Below, piece after piece: positions 20,637-29,540 of a stretch of DNA of 64,000 nucleotides. The notes beneath the pieces are model-generated. The model made no database searches, had not been told where the DNA came from, and saw only the letters and a program-made list of their open reading frames with translations. Source of the stretch: Pleomorphomonas koreensis DSM 23070. GTDB taxonomy: Bacteria; Pseudomonadota; Alphaproteobacteria; Rhizobiales; Pleomorphomonadaceae. Position 1 is the first letter of the stretch; each line of letters begins with the position of its first letter. The stretch covers positions 340,395 to 404,394 of the forward strand of contig NZ_AULH01000001.1 of NCBI RefSeq assembly GCF_000425185.1. Reading direction: 5' to 3'. Both the position numbers and the translations under genes were made by a program.

Positions 20637-23600
20637 TCAGATGAGGCGCATGCCCAGCGCTTCGATCAGCGTCTTGTCGATTTCGCCGGTGGCCGGCAGG
20701 CCCTTGGAGGTCTGGAAGGCGGCGATGGCGTCGCGCGTCTTCTTGCCCATCTTGCCGTCGGCCGGACCGGCGTCGAAGCCGAGGCTGGACAGGATCGCCT
20801 GGGTACGGGCAACCAGCCGCGTGTCGTCGACCGAGGCGGTGTGCTCGGGCGCCGCCGCCCAGGCCGGATCGGCCGGCGGCACGTCCTCGGCCTTGGGGTC
20901 GAGGGGCTTGGCCACCCAGGTCTCGACGGCGAGACGGGCGCGGGCGAGGTCCTCCTTGGATAGCACCTGCGCGATGTCGTCGCGCTTCTTGGCGCTGTCG
21001 GTGTCGCCGGCCGAGGCGGCGAGGGCAAACCACTTGTAGGAGGTGGCGAGGTCGCGCGGCACGCCGAGGCCGCGGGCATAGAGAATGCCGAGGTTGAACT
21101 GGCTGTCGCGGATGCCACGCTCGGCGGCTTCCTGGAACCACTTGGCGGCCGCCGCATAGTCGGGCGAGCCGAGGCTGCCTTCAGCGTTGATCACCGCGAG
21201 ATTGTGCATCGCCTTGGCGTTGCCGAGGTCGGCGGCCTTGGCATACCAGGCGGCGGCGGCCTTGGCGTCGCGCGGCGTGCCGGTGCCCTTCTCGTAGAGG
21301 CTGCCGATCCGGTACTGGGCCGGCGCAAGGCCGGCTTCGGCGGCGCGGCGATACCAGTCGAGGGCGGCGGCGAGATCCTGCGGCACGCCGCGGCCGTCGG
21401 CGAAGCGGGCGGCCACCTCGAAGGCGGCGAGCGCATCGCCGGCGGTCGCCGCGTCGCGCAGCGCCTTGGGGCCGATCGCCACCGGCAGTACCGGCGCGGC
21501 GCCGGTCGTCGGAGTCGCCGCCGGAGTCATCGACTGGGCGGCGGACGGCTCGACCGTCGTCACCGGTGTGGCCGGAGCGGCGGGGAGCGGCGCGAAGCCA
21601 TCGGTCGGCAGGGCCGGCGGCGTCTGCGAGAAGCCGGCGGCCGGCTCCGTCGGCTGCGGGGCGGGCGTGATCTCCGGCGCCGCGGGCACGGCGGCCGGCG
21701 GCACCGCCTCGCTCACCGGTGCTTCGGCGGCGGGCGTTTCGGGAGCGGCGGCTTCGGCGGCCGGGGCCGGCGTCGCGGCCGGCGCCTCGGCCGGCTCGGA
21801 CGTGACGGCAGCGGTCGGTTCGGCCTCGGGTGCCGACGAGCCGCCGAACATGTCGCTGGCGATCTTGGCGAGGCCGAGGACGATCAGCACCACGGCGGCG
21901 GCCGTCGCCGCCTTGCGCAGGTTGAAGCTGAACTTCGGCAGCGCGAAGCGGGGCTTGCCGGCGGCGGCCGGCGCCTTGCCGGCCTCGGGCGCGCCACTGC
22001 CGGCCGCCTGGGCGGCCCGCCGGGCGGCGGCGATGAAATCGGCCTTGGTCGGGGCGCGTGCCGGCTCGGCCGCGGCCGGACTGGCGGCGGCCGGCTGGTC
22101 GGCGGCCGGAGCCGCCTTGGCGGATTTCGGCAGGCGCGGCTTGCCCGATCCGGGCTCCAGCGGCCGGTTGACGTCGAAGCCGGGCGGCAGCGCCGGTTCG
22201 TCGTCGGCGATGCCGTCGTCCGGCCGACCGAGCGATGGCTCGACGCGCGGCGCCGGCGCCGACTTGCGGCCGAAGATGCGCGGCAGGTCGTCGACCTCGT
22301 CAGGCTCATCGGCGACGGCCGGTGGCATCCGCCGGGCAAGCGCCTCGCCGATCTCGTCCCAGTCGTCGCGGGCAGGACGGGCCGCGACGGACGGCGCATC
22401 GCCGACCTCGCGCTGGGCCAGCCGCTCCACCGTCTCGCCGATGGCCAGGAGCAGGCCACGGTCGCGTTCGGCCTCGGCCCGGAGGTCCTCGCCGAGCCGG
22501 TTGATGCCGGCGTCGAGGGCGGCGAGGCGGGCCGGCGCGTCGTCGCCATGCCGGCCGGCGACGGCGGCCACCCGGTCGGCGATGGCATCGACCGACAGCG
22601 TGCTCGACATGGTGGCGTCGAGCCGTTCCAGCGCGTCGGCCAGCGCGGCGATCTCGTTCGGACGGGTTTCGAGGCGGGCGGCGATGTCGGCCATCCGGCT
22701 TTCCAGCCGGTCGAAGGCGGCGGGAGCGATCGACGGCGCGTCCAGCCGCTCGATGCGCTCGACCAGCGTCCGCACGTCGGCGGCGAGGCCGGCGTCCGGC
22801 CGGCCGGCGGCGGCGAGTACGTCGTCGCGCAGCCGCTGGATGGCCGCTTCAAGGGCGGCGATGTCCTTGCCGGTGGCGAAGTCGATGTCGGCGACCGACC
22901 GCGTCAGCACGGCGATGCGGTCCTCGATCTCCGAGATACGGCCGCCGGCCTGGGGCTCGGCGAGCTTGGCCTCGATGCGGGAGAGGGCGGCGGCGAGGTC
23001 GGCCGGCAGGCCGGGCGCCGGCCGAAGCTGCGCTTCCAGCGAGCGGCCGAGTTCGGCGAAGCGCTCGTCGAGCGCCCTGACGGCGGCGTCGTCGAGCGTG
23101 ATGTCCGGCCGGTCGAGCGTCAGGCGCAGGCCGTCGATCTCCTCGGCAAGGCGCGGCAGGCCCTCGGTCGAGCGGGCGATGCGCTCGATGGAGGCGGCCT
23201 GCCGTTCGAGTTCGTGGGCGAAGCGCGGCAACTGCTCGGAGCGCTGGGCGACCTGCGACAGCGTGGTGGCCTGCCGCTCGATGCTGTCCTGCCAGCGCGA
23301 GAAGTCGCCGACGTCGCGCTCGATGGCGCGGATGCTGCCGGCCACGTCGTCGAGTCGGCGTTCGATGGCGGCGATCACCTCGCGCTTGTCGAGCCCTGCC
23401 ACGGCGGCGGCGAGATCGTTGAGGCTGCGGCCGAAATCACCCACCATCCGCTGGTCGCCGAACCCCTGGTCGAGCCGTTCGGCGAGGCGGTCGAGACGGT
23501 TGGCGATGCTGCCGACCTGATCGCCCGACGGCAGCGTGGCGATCAGCCGGCGGATCTCGGCAAGGCGCTGCACGAGGTCGCCGACGACACGCGGATTGTC

Positions 23601-24119
23601 GACGGAAAGGCGGATGTCGTCGAGCCGGGCGACCAGCGTATCGAAGGCGCTTTCCAGCGACCGGCCGGCGCTGGCCTCGACCAGCCGCTCGACCTCGGCC
23701 CTGAGGTCGGCCACTTCCAGGGCGAGGCTGTCGTTCGGCGCCGGCGGCCGCCGGCGCTCGGCGCTCATCTCCTGGCTGAGGGCGCGGACGCGGGCGCCGA
23801 GTTCGGCGACGTCGGCGCCGTCCTGCGGGCCGGCGCGGCGGCCGGCGTCACGCTTGCGGGTAATCTGCTCGATGGCCCGCTGCAGGTCGTCGGGCTCGGC
23901 GGCGCGCGGCGCCGGCCGGGCCGGCTGCCGCGTCTCGGCCGGCGACAGCGTGCGGATGCGTTCGCCGAGCCGGTCGAGCGAGGCGAGGATGCGGTCGACG
24001 GGATCGCCGGCACGCCGCTCGCCGCCCGGGCCATAGCCGTCGAAGCCGGCCGCCTCCCGCTCGTACTGGCTCGCTCCGCCCATTCCGCCGCCCAAACGAG
24101 ACGTAGCCCGCGACGCCAT
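20637..24119 (-). CDS. PodJ-like polar protein: coiled coil, membrane helix, Sel1 repeats, peptidoglycan-binding domain
   Basis: This 1,160-residue protein has a long N-terminal cytoplasmic part rich in heptad-like, charged helices (residues about 30-620), one membrane helix near 736-756 (AATAAAVVLIVLGLAKIASD), a proline/alanine-rich linker (about 757-885), three to four Sel1 repeats (about 890-1045) and a C-terminal peptidoglycan-binding domain (about 1090-1160). This is the architecture of PodJ, the polar organiser of Caulobacter and its rhizobial homologues. The ATG at 24119 has a GGGGAG ribosome site; an upstream extension to 24194 is unlikely. A CtrA-like box lies about 100 bases upstream. 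Orthology to PodJ is inferred from architecture, not alignment. Confidence 0.75.
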   Translation of the reverse strand: MASRATSRLGGGMGGASQYEREAAGFDGYGPGGERRAGDPVDRILASLDRLGERIRTLSPAETRQPARPAPRAAEPDDLQRAIEQITRKRDAGRRAGPQDGADVAELGARVRALSQEMSAERRRPPAPNDSLALEVADLRAEVERLVEASAGRSLESAFDTLVARLDDIRLSVDNPRVVGDLVQRLAEIRRLIATLPSGDQVGSIANRLDRLAERLDQGFGDQRMVGDFGRSLNDLAAAVAGLDKREVIAAIERRLDDVAGSIRAIERDVGDFSRWQDSIERQATTLSQVAQRSEQLPRFAHELERQAASIERIARSTEGLPRLAEEIDGLRLTLDRPDITLDDAAVRALDERFAELGRSLEAQLRPAPGLPADLAAALSRIEAKLAEPQAGGRISEIEDRIAVLTRSVADIDFATGKDIAALEAAIQRLRDDVLAAAGRPDAGLAADVRTLVERIERLDAPSIAPAAFDRLESRMADIAARLETRPNEIAALADALERLDATMSSTLSVDAIADRVAAVAGRHGDDAPARLAALDAGINRLGEDLRAEAERDRGLLLAIGETVERLAQREVGDAPSVAARPARDDWDEIGEALARRMPPAVADEPDEVDDLPRIFGRKSAPAPRVEPSLGRPDDGIADDEPALPPGFDVNRPLEPGSGKPRLPKSAKAAPAADQPAAASPAAAEPARAPTKADFIAAARRAAQAAGSGAPEAGKAPAAAGKPRFALPKFSFNLRKAATAAAVVLIVLGLAKIASDMFGGSSAPEAEPTAAVTSEPAEAPAATPAPAAEAAAPETPAAEAPVSEAVPPAAVPAAPEITPAPQPTEPAAGFSQTPPALPTDGFAPLPAAPATPVTTVEPSAAQSMTPAATPTTGAAPVLPVAIGPKALRDAATAGDALAAFEVAARFADGRGVPQDLAAALDWYRRAAEAGLAPAQYRIGSLYEKGTGTPRDAKAAAAWYAKAADLGNAKAMHNLAVINAEGSLGSPDYAAAAKWFQEAAERGIRDSQFNLGILYARGLGVPRDLATSYKWFALAASAGDTDSAKKRDDIAQVLSKEDLARARLAVETWVAKPLDPKAEDVPPADPAWAAAPEHTASVDDTRLVARTQAILSSLGFDAGPADGKMGKKTRDAIAAFQTSKGLPATGEIDKTLIEALGMRLI

Positions 24120-24220
24120 GATCCATCTCCCCGTTCGCGGCGCTCTCCTCACGGTCATGGCCGTCGGGAGAAGACACCGGCAGGATGCATTCACTCATCT
24201 GGCAATTTGCAAAAACAGGG

Positions 24221-24239
24221 TAAACGCCCGGTTAACCAA
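24221..24239 (-). promoter_or_regulatory. CtrA-like box upstream of the PodJ-like gene
   Basis: TAAA-N7-TTAACCAA matches the CtrA full-site TTAA-N7-TTAAC at eight of nine fixed positions and continues with the CCA of the TTAACCAT half-site. It is 102-120 bases upstream of the gene, in the same relative orientation as the similar box in front of cpaB. Confidence 0.55.
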
Positions 24240-24318
24240 ACCAGCGGTTGGAACGGCTTTTTAAGCGCTCTGAACGGAACCTTACCGCGCCGCCCCGAAA
24301 GATGACGCTTTTTGCTGT

Positions 24319-24334
24319 CCCTTGACGTAAAGGG
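24319..24334. promoter_or_regulatory. 16-bp dyad upstream of merR-type gene, candidate operator
   Basis: CCCTTGACGTAAAGGG matches its reverse complement at 14 of 16 positions. A TTGACG -35-like hexamer lies inside it, 48 bases before the GTG start. This suits autoregulation by the MerR-family product, although MerR dyads more often sit between -35 and -10. Confidence 0.5.
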
Positions 24335-24381
24335 AAGGCTGTGCGCAGTCTCGGCAAAAGCCTTGCAGGGAAGGAACAGCG

Positions 24382-24864
24382 GTGCACGACAGCGACGAGC
24401 CGGCCGCCGAAACGCAGATCGGCGCGGTCATTGCCGACAAGCTTGAGGACGACGACGGCCTGCACCCGCGCGGGTCGATGTTCTCGATCGGCGACCTCGC
24501 CCGCGAGTTCGGCGTCACGCTGCGCACCCTGCGCTTCTACGAGGACAAGGGACTGGTCAGCCCGCGCCGCGAGGGGCAGAGCCGCCTCTACTCGCGCCGC
24601 GACCGCGCCCGGCTGAAGCTGGTGCTGATGGGCAAAAGGGTCGGCTTCTCGCTGACCGAGATCAAGGGCATGCTCGACCTCTACGACCTGCGCGACGGCC
24701 AGGTGGCCCAGCTCAAGGTGGCGCTCGACCGCTTCCACGAGCGGATCGCCATCCTGGAGCGGCAGAAGAAGGAGATCGAGCAGGCGCTGATGGAGCTGCG
24801 CCGCACCACGGCGGTGGTCGGCGGCCTTCTCAAGGAAAAGGAGGCCGGCACGCGCCGGCCGTGA
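24382..24864 (+). CDS. MerR family transcriptional regulator
   Basis: The 160-residue protein has a winged-helix MerR domain from about residue 33 (MFSIGDLAREFGVTLRTLRFYEDKGLV, shown here in part as FGVTLRTLRFYEDKGL) followed by a wing and a C-terminal dimerisation coiled coil (about 105-145). The effector region is short and lacks the cysteine pattern of metal sensors, so the signal is unlikely to be a soft metal. Related alphaproteobacterial regulators control branched-chain amino acid or fatty acid catabolism, but no such genes are adjacent. The GTG start follows GAAGGA; an unusual 32-residue acidic N-terminal extension precedes the HTH. Confidence 0.85.
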   Translation: MHDSDEPAAETQIGAVIADKLEDDDGLHPRGSMFSIGDLAREFGVTLRTLRFYEDKGLVSPRREGQSRLYSRRDRARLKLVLMGKRVGFSLTEIKGMLDLYDLRDGQVAQLKVALDRFHERIAILERQKKEIEQALMELRRTTAVVGGLLKEKEAGTRRP

Positions 24865-24888
24865 GATCGCCAGGCTGCGGAGCTGCTT

Positions 24889-24908
24889 CCGGCGCCACGC
24901 GGCGCCGG
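24889..24908 (+). terminator. GC hairpin after merR-type gene
   Basis: CCGGCGCC and GGCGCCGG form a perfect 8-bp stem with loop ACGC, 25 bases past the stop. A second perfect 7-bp stem (24843-24860) spans the last codons of the gene. Neither has a U-tract, so termination is possible but not certain. Confidence 0.45.
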
Positions 24909-24990
24909 GGCGGACCCGCAAGCCTTCGCCATGGCTGCGACAGGCTTGATGGAGTATTCTTCTCCCGCGAGACCCAACGGGAGATCCATC

Positions 24991-25407
24991 ATGCGCGCGA
25001 TCCTGGCCGTCGTCCTCGTCTCCGCCGCCGTCACCTCCGCTCTGGCCGAGGACAAGCCCGCCGAGGAGGGCTACAGCCTGCAGCCGGCCGTCGGCGACTA
25101 TCTCAAGATCGATCGCCACACCGGCGACGTGTCGCTTTGCGCCGCCCGCGACGGCGTCTGGTCCTGCCAGCTCATCGCCGAAGACCGCAAGGCCTACGAG
25201 GAGCGCATCGCCGAGCTGGAGGCCGAGAACGACCGCCTCACCAGGCAGGTGGCCGAGCTAGAGGCGCGGACCGCCGGGCGGGCGCCGCTTCTCGACAAGG
25301 AGGACGAGCGGCGGCTGCAGGAGTTCCTCGACCTCGGCGACCGGATGTTCCGCCACTTCTTCGGGCTCGTCGAGGAGTTCCGCCAGAAGGAGGAGAAGCC
25401 GATCTGA
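24991..25407 (+). CDS. Small exported protein with C-terminal coiled coil
   Basis: I do not recognise this 138-residue protein. It has a clear signal peptide (MRAILAVVLVSAAVTSALA, cleavage before EDKPAEE), a short globular part with two cysteines (SLCAARDGVWSCQ), which could form a disulfide in the periplasm, and a charged heptad-rich region (EERIAELEAENDRLTRQVAE) followed by a helical tail. The start at 24991 follows GGGAGAT; the frame is open upstream but has no support there. It is a single gene between merR and mscL. Similar short coiled-coil exported proteins are common in Hyphomicrobiales. Confidence 0.7.
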   Translation: MRAILAVVLVSAAVTSALAEDKPAEEGYSLQPAVGDYLKIDRHTGDVSLCAARDGVWSCQLIAEDRKAYEERIAELEAENDRLTRQVAELEARTAGRAPLLDKEDERRLQEFLDLGDRMFRHFFGLVEEFRQKEEKPI

Positions 25408-25535
25408 CGTCGACCGGCCGAAAATCCACAGCTTTGTCGGCGGGGAGGCGGACGACGGCGGCGCCGGGCATGGCGGCCGACCGGAGCGTGTTGCATGATT
25501 GCCTCCACGCGAAGCATTCGCGGGGAGATTGAGAC

Positions 25536-25958
25536 ATGTTCAAGGAATTCAGGGAATTCGCGCTGCGCGGCAACATGGTCGATCTGGCCATCGGCGTGAT
25601 CATCGGCGGCGCCTTTGGCGGACTGGTCAACTCGATCGTCGCCGACCTGCTGATGCCGGTGATCGCCGTCATCACCGGCGGCATCGACTTCACCAACCTC
25701 TACGTCCAGCTCACCGGCGTGCCGGTGGTGAACGACCTCGATGACGCCCGCAAGGCCGGCGCGACGATCGCCTACGGCAACTTCGTGACGCTGGCCATCA
25801 ACTTCCTGATCATCGCCTTCGTGCTGTTCCTGGTGGTGAAGGCGATGAACCGCATGAAGAACGCCGCCGAGCCGCCCGTCGAGGCGCCGCCGGAGGTGCC
25901 GGCCGACGTCGCGCTGCTCGCCGAGATCCGCGACCTGCTCCGGCAAAAGCAGGGCTGA
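25536..25958 (+). CDS. mscL: Large-conductance mechanosensitive channel MscL
   Basis: MscL opens under membrane tension to release solutes in osmotic downshock. The 140-residue protein begins [20 protein letters not shown], the family signature, and has two membrane helices (about 17-42 and 82-103) around a periplasmic loop, with a cytoplasmic helical tail ending in AEIRDLLRQ. Length and all landmarks are normal. A GGGGAG ribosome site lies about ten bases before the ATG. Confidence 0.97.
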   Translation: MFKEFREFALRGNMVDLAIGVIIGGAFGGLVNSIVADLLMPVIAVITGGIDFTNLYVQLTGVPVVNDLDDARKAGATIAYGNFVTLAINFLIIAFVLFLVVKAMNRMKNAAEPPVEAPPEVPADVALLAEIRDLLRQKQG

Positions 25959-26054
25959 GGCCGCGGCGGCCCTTCGGTCTTTGATTCGGTTTTGCGGGCC
26001 TGCTATGCCCGGATGGACGGCGATTCCCGCCGCCCTTCCGAGCAGGGTTCCGCC

Positions 26055-27278
26055 ATGACGTCCGACGCCGCGCGCTTTCTCGATACCATCCGGCCCGCCG
26101 CCCGGAACGCGCCGCCGAGCGGCATCGTCGAGGTGCATCTCGAAGGACTGAGGCGGCCGGGCACCGCCAAGCTGTGGGTGGGCGAGGGCAGCCTGCCGAC
26201 GCCGGCCGGCATCCGCGACGCGGCTATCCGCTCGCTGCTGTCGGGCGAGACCTTCTACACCCATCAGGCCGGCCTGCCGGAGTTGAGGGAAGCGCTCTGC
26301 CGCTATCACGACCGCCTCTACGGTCCGTTCCGCGGCCGGCCGGCCGATCCGGAGCGCTTCCTGGTCACCGGCTCGGGCATGCACGCCATCCAGATGGCGG
26401 CGACGCTGGTCGCCGGCCCCGGCGACGAGGCGATCGTGCCGACGCCGGCCTGGCCCAACGCGCCGGCCGCCGCGGCGCTGGGCGGCGCCGCGGTGCGCGA
26501 GGTGCCGATGCGCTTCGGGCCGGCCGGCTGGGATCTCGACCCCGACGACCTCCAGGCGGCGATCACCCCGCGGACGCGCGCCCTGTTCATCAACTCGCCC
26601 GGCAACCCGACCGGCTGGGTGGCCAGCCGCGACCGCCTCGCCGCCATTCTCGACATCGCCCGCCGGCATGGTCTCTGGATCGTCGCCGACGAGGTCTATG
26701 GCCGCTTCTGCTACCGGGACGGGCTTTCGGTGGCGCCGTCCTTCCACGAGGTGGCCGAGCCCGACGACCGGCTGATCTTCGTCAACACCTTCTCCAAGAA
26801 CTGGGCGATGACCGGCTGGCGCATCGGCTGGATCGAGGTGCCGGCCGCCCTCAACGCCACCGTCCAGAACCTGGTGCAGTACACCAGCTCGGGCACGGCG
26901 GTGTTCATGCAGCGGGCGGCGATCGAGGCGCTCGACAACGGCGAGGACTTCCTCGCCTTCCAGCTCGACCGGGCGCGGCGGAACCGGGCGGCGGTGGTCG
27001 CCGCGCTGAAGGGGCTGGACGGCGTGACGCTGTCGCCGCCGGACGGCGCATTCTACCTGTTCTTCGCCATCGACGGCGAGGCCGACACCCGCCGCCTCTG
27101 CCTCGACATGGTGCGCGAGGCCGGCGTCGGCATCGCGCCGGGTACCGCCTTCGGCCGGGGCGGCGAGCGCTTCATGCGCCTCTGCTTCGCCGGCGATCCC
27201 GGCGAGATCGAGGTGGCGCTCGGCCGTCTCAAGGTCTGGCTGGCCGGCCGCCAGCCCGTCGCCGCAGGAGGTTCATGA
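26055..27278 (+). CDS. Pyridoxal-phosphate aminotransferase, class I/II
   Basis: This 407-residue fold-type I aminotransferase has the PLP lysine at K248 (TFSKNWAMTGWRIGW), the cofactor-binding aspartate at D212 (IVADEVYG) and SPGNPTG at 181-187. The C-terminal arginine that binds the substrate carboxylate is probably in RFMRLCFA. It resembles aspartate/aromatic-type aminotransferases of subgroup I-gamma; the amino acid substrate cannot be set from sequence. The ATG at 26055 is chosen over the upstream in-frame start, as it gives the normal N-terminus. It precedes fixL but a 162-base gap separates them. Confidence 0.88.
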   Translation: MTSDAARFLDTIRPAARNAPPSGIVEVHLEGLRRPGTAKLWVGEGSLPTPAGIRDAAIRSLLSGETFYTHQAGLPELREALCRYHDRLYGPFRGRPADPERFLVTGSGMHAIQMAATLVAGPGDEAIVPTPAWPNAPAAAALGGAAVREVPMRFGPAGWDLDPDDLQAAITPRTRALFINSPGNPTGWVASRDRLAAILDIARRHGLWIVADEVYGRFCYRDGLSVAPSFHEVAEPDDRLIFVNTFSKNWAMTGWRIGWIEVPAALNATVQNLVQYTSSGTAVFMQRAAIEALDNGEDFLAFQLDRARRNRAAVVAALKGLDGVTLSPPDGAFYLFFAIDGEADTRRLCLDMVREAGVGIAPGTAFGRGGERFMRLCFAGDPGEIEVALGRLKVWLAGRQPVAAGGS

Positions 27279-27440
27279 TTTTTTACGGACATTTGCATTT
27301 GAATTTGATCTGAGACAGTTCCATTTCCGGAGAAGTCGTGCATGTTACATCCGGACTTGCACTGAAGGGCTGTTCCTGATTTGACAGGACGCAGGGCGAG
27401 GTTGTGCTCCGGCCGGAACGAAAGGGCGAACGAGGCGGAT
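27279..27440. other. Intergenic region upstream of fixL
   Basis: These 162 bases are noticeably more AT-rich at the start than the surrounding genes. They hold a small TCCTG-N6-CAGGA inverted repeat (27374-27389) but no FNR/FixK box and no convincing promoter that I can define. Confidence 0.4.
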
Positions 27441-28604
27441 ATGGGAGAAGTCGAGGACCGCAAGACCGCGGTTTCGGAAGCCCGTTTCGAGAGTCTTCTG
27501 GACACCGCCGCCGATGGCATCATCGTCATCGACGAAGCCGGTCGCATGCTGGCCTTCAACAAGATCTGCGAAGCACTGTTCGGCTACACCTCCGAGGAGG
27601 CGATCGGCCAGAACGTGTCGCTGATCATGCCGCCGGAATTCGCCCGCTCCCACGACCGCTTCCTGGCCAACTACCACCGCACCGGCGAACGGCGGATCAT
27701 CGGCATCGGCCGCGAAGTCTCCGGCATGCACCGCGACGGCACCGTCTTCCCGCTGGAACTGTCGGTGGGCGAGGCGACGACGGCCGAGGGGCGACAGTTC
27801 ATCGGCGTGCTGCGCGATCTCCGCTCCCGCCGCGCCGTCGAGCAGCGCGTGTCGCAGCTCCAGGCGCAGGTGGTGCACATGACGCGCCTGTCGGCCATGG
27901 ACGAGATGGGCGCCGCCATGGCGCACGAACTCAACCAGCCGCTCACCGCGCTGCTGCTCTATCTCCAGGCGGTGGCTCGCCAGATCAAGGCGTTCCACGC
28001 CGATGGCAAGCCGCCCAGCGACAAGATGCTCGCCGTGCTCGACAAGGCGGTGCAGGAGGCCGAGCGCGCCAGCCATATCGTCCAGCGCATGCGCCAGATG
28101 GTGGAGAAGCGCGATCCCGAGCGCGCCACCGTCGACCTGCGCGAGGTGGTCAACGAGGCGCTCGACCTCTCCGAATTCGTGGCGCAGGGGGCGACCGTCA
28201 CCATCCGCCGGGTGTTCGGCATGACGCCGATCCACGTCGATGCCGACGCGACGCAGATCCAGCAGATCATCCTCAACCTCCTGCGCAACGCCCTCGAGGT
28301 GGCCAAGGAGAGCGAGGAGCGCTGGGTGAAGGTGTCGATCGGCTCCGACGAGCGCTCGGCCTTCGTGTCGGTCACCGACAGCGGCCCCGGCTTCTCCGAG
28401 GACGTCGGCAAGTCGCTGTTCAGGACCTTCAGCACGACCAAGAAATCCGGCATGGGACTGGGCTTGGCGATTTCCAGGGCGATCGCCCAGAATCACGGCG
28501 GCGACCTGATGGCCGATCCCGGCGGCAACGGCCAGGGCGCCACCTTCACCCTGATGTTGCCGATGCACCGGGCGGACGGCACGGAGGACGACATGCGGGA
28601 GTGA
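27441..28604 (+). CDS. fixL: Oxygen-sensing histidine kinase FixL
   Basis: FixL senses oxygen through a heme-PAS domain and phosphorylates FixJ when oxygen is low. The 387-residue protein has a single PAS domain (about 15-130) with the heme ligand at H71 (ARSHDRFL) and, exactly 20 residues on, R91 in RIIGIGR, which corresponds to the H200/R220 pair of Bradyrhizobium FixL. The phosphorylated histidine is H162 (MAHELNQPL), and the ATPase domain shows the N, G1 and G2 boxes (NLLRNALEV, DSGPGFS, GMGLGLAIS). There are no membrane segments, so it is a soluble FixL. The start at 27441 removes a 20-residue leader with no family match. Confidence 0.93.
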   Translation: MGEVEDRKTAVSEARFESLLDTAADGIIVIDEAGRMLAFNKICEALFGYTSEEAIGQNVSLIMPPEFARSHDRFLANYHRTGERRIIGIGREVSGMHRDGTVFPLELSVGEATTAEGRQFIGVLRDLRSRRAVEQRVSQLQAQVVHMTRLSAMDEMGAAMAHELNQPLTALLLYLQAVARQIKAFHADGKPPSDKMLAVLDKAVQEAERASHIVQRMRQMVEKRDPERATVDLREVVNEALDLSEFVAQGATVTIRRVFGMTPIHVDADATQIQQIILNLLRNALEVAKESEERWVKVSIGSDERSAFVSVTDSGPGFSEDVGKSLFRTFSTTKKSGMGLGLAISRAIAQNHGGDLMADPGGNGQGATFTLMLPMHRADGTEDDMRE

Positions 28605-28729
28605 GGCGCGGCGGATACGCCGGGGGAGAGAGGGAGTTCGGCCGATCCGCGGGGGCGGCGGCTGGCGCGGCGGTGGGTTTCGCCGTATGAATACTTAGAA
28701 ATGATGTTCGCGGCCGCCGTCGCGGGGAG

Positions 28730-28747
28730 CCCGTTCCGAGGAACGGG
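28730..28747. promoter_or_regulatory. Perfect inverted repeat in the fixL-fixJ gap
   Basis: CCCGTTCC-GA-GGAACGGG is a perfect 8-bp dyad with a 2-base spacer, in the 243-base gap between fixL and fixJ and about 100 bases before the fixJ start. It looks like a protein-binding dyad rather than a hairpin. The gap is unusual, as fixL and fixJ are usually adjacent or overlapping. Confidence 0.45.
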
Positions 28748-28847
28748 AAACCGGGAGGGCGGGAAAGCGGACGCAAGATCCATGGACTTGGCTAGCCGGG
28801 CGGGACCCTGGCGGTCTTCAGGGATCCTCAGATCGAGGAAGGGTGAC

Positions 28848-29468
28848 ATGGCTGAAACAGAAGGAAAGATCTTCGTTGTCGATGATGACGCTTCGGTGCG
28901 CGACGCGCTGTCGGTCATCTTCGAGATGGAAGGTTATGGTGTCAGGGTATTCGCCGACGGCGACCAGTTCCTGACCTCGCTCAAGACGGACAAGCCGGCC
29001 TGCGTGCTGCTCGACGTCCACATGCCCGGCAAGTCGGGTCTCGACATCCTCAGGTCGATCGACGTCGGCACCTTCCCGGCGCCGGTGTTCATCATCTCCG
29101 GCCAGGGCGATATCCCGATGGCGGTGAGTGCCATCAAGGCCGGCGCCACCGACTTCATCGAGAAGCCGTTCGACGCCGACACCGTGGTGACGCGGGTGCG
29201 CGAGGCGATCGCTTCCTACGGCCGCCACGTCAACGGCGGCGCGCCCGGCCTGACCTTCCCGGGCGCCGAGAACCTGACGCCGCGCGAGCGCGACGTGTTG
29301 CAGGAGATCACCGGCGGCGCCTCCAACAAGGAGGCCGGACGGCGGCTCGGCATCTCGCCGCGCACCATCGAGGTGCACCGCGCCCGCATCATGGAAAAGC
29401 TCGGCGCACGCAACGCGGCCGATCTCGTCCGCATCGTGCTGACTGCGCATACGGGAGATCACGGATAA
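28848..29468 (+). CDS. fixJ: Response regulator FixJ
   Basis: FixJ is the partner of FixL and activates fixK and related promoters. The 206-residue protein has a receiver domain with phosphorylated D56 (LLDVHMPG), acidic residues D12-D14 and K106 (IEKPF), and a LuxR-type HTH (NLTPRERDVLQEITGGASNK, then RTIEVHRARIMEKL). The ATG at 28848 follows GAGGAAGGG, an excellent ribosome site; the frame is open upstream to 28701 but is not conserved. Its own promoter is likely because of the large gap after fixL. Confidence 0.93.
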   Translation: MAETEGKIFVVDDDASVRDALSVIFEMEGYGVRVFADGDQFLTSLKTDKPACVLLDVHMPGKSGLDILRSIDVGTFPAPVFIISGQGDIPMAVSAIKAGATDFIEKPFDADTVVTRVREAIASYGRHVNGGAPGLTFPGAENLTPRERDVLQEITGGASNKEAGRRLGISPRTIEVHRARIMEKLGARNAADLVRIVLTAHTGDHG

Positions 29469-29540
29469 ACATTGGCAAAAGATCGAGGCACACTACTTTT
29501 TCCTGCGAATGGTTTGCGTCTCGCGGTTTAGAGTGTTGTG

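Noticed and set aside
21204..24305. 1,033-codon open frame on the plus strand opposite the PodJ-like gene
   Set aside because: It is the antisense shadow of a GC-rich gene, made of runs of Gly/Arg/Asp/Val with no domain; the minus-strand frame has a membrane helix, Sel1 repeats and a peptidoglycan-binding domain.
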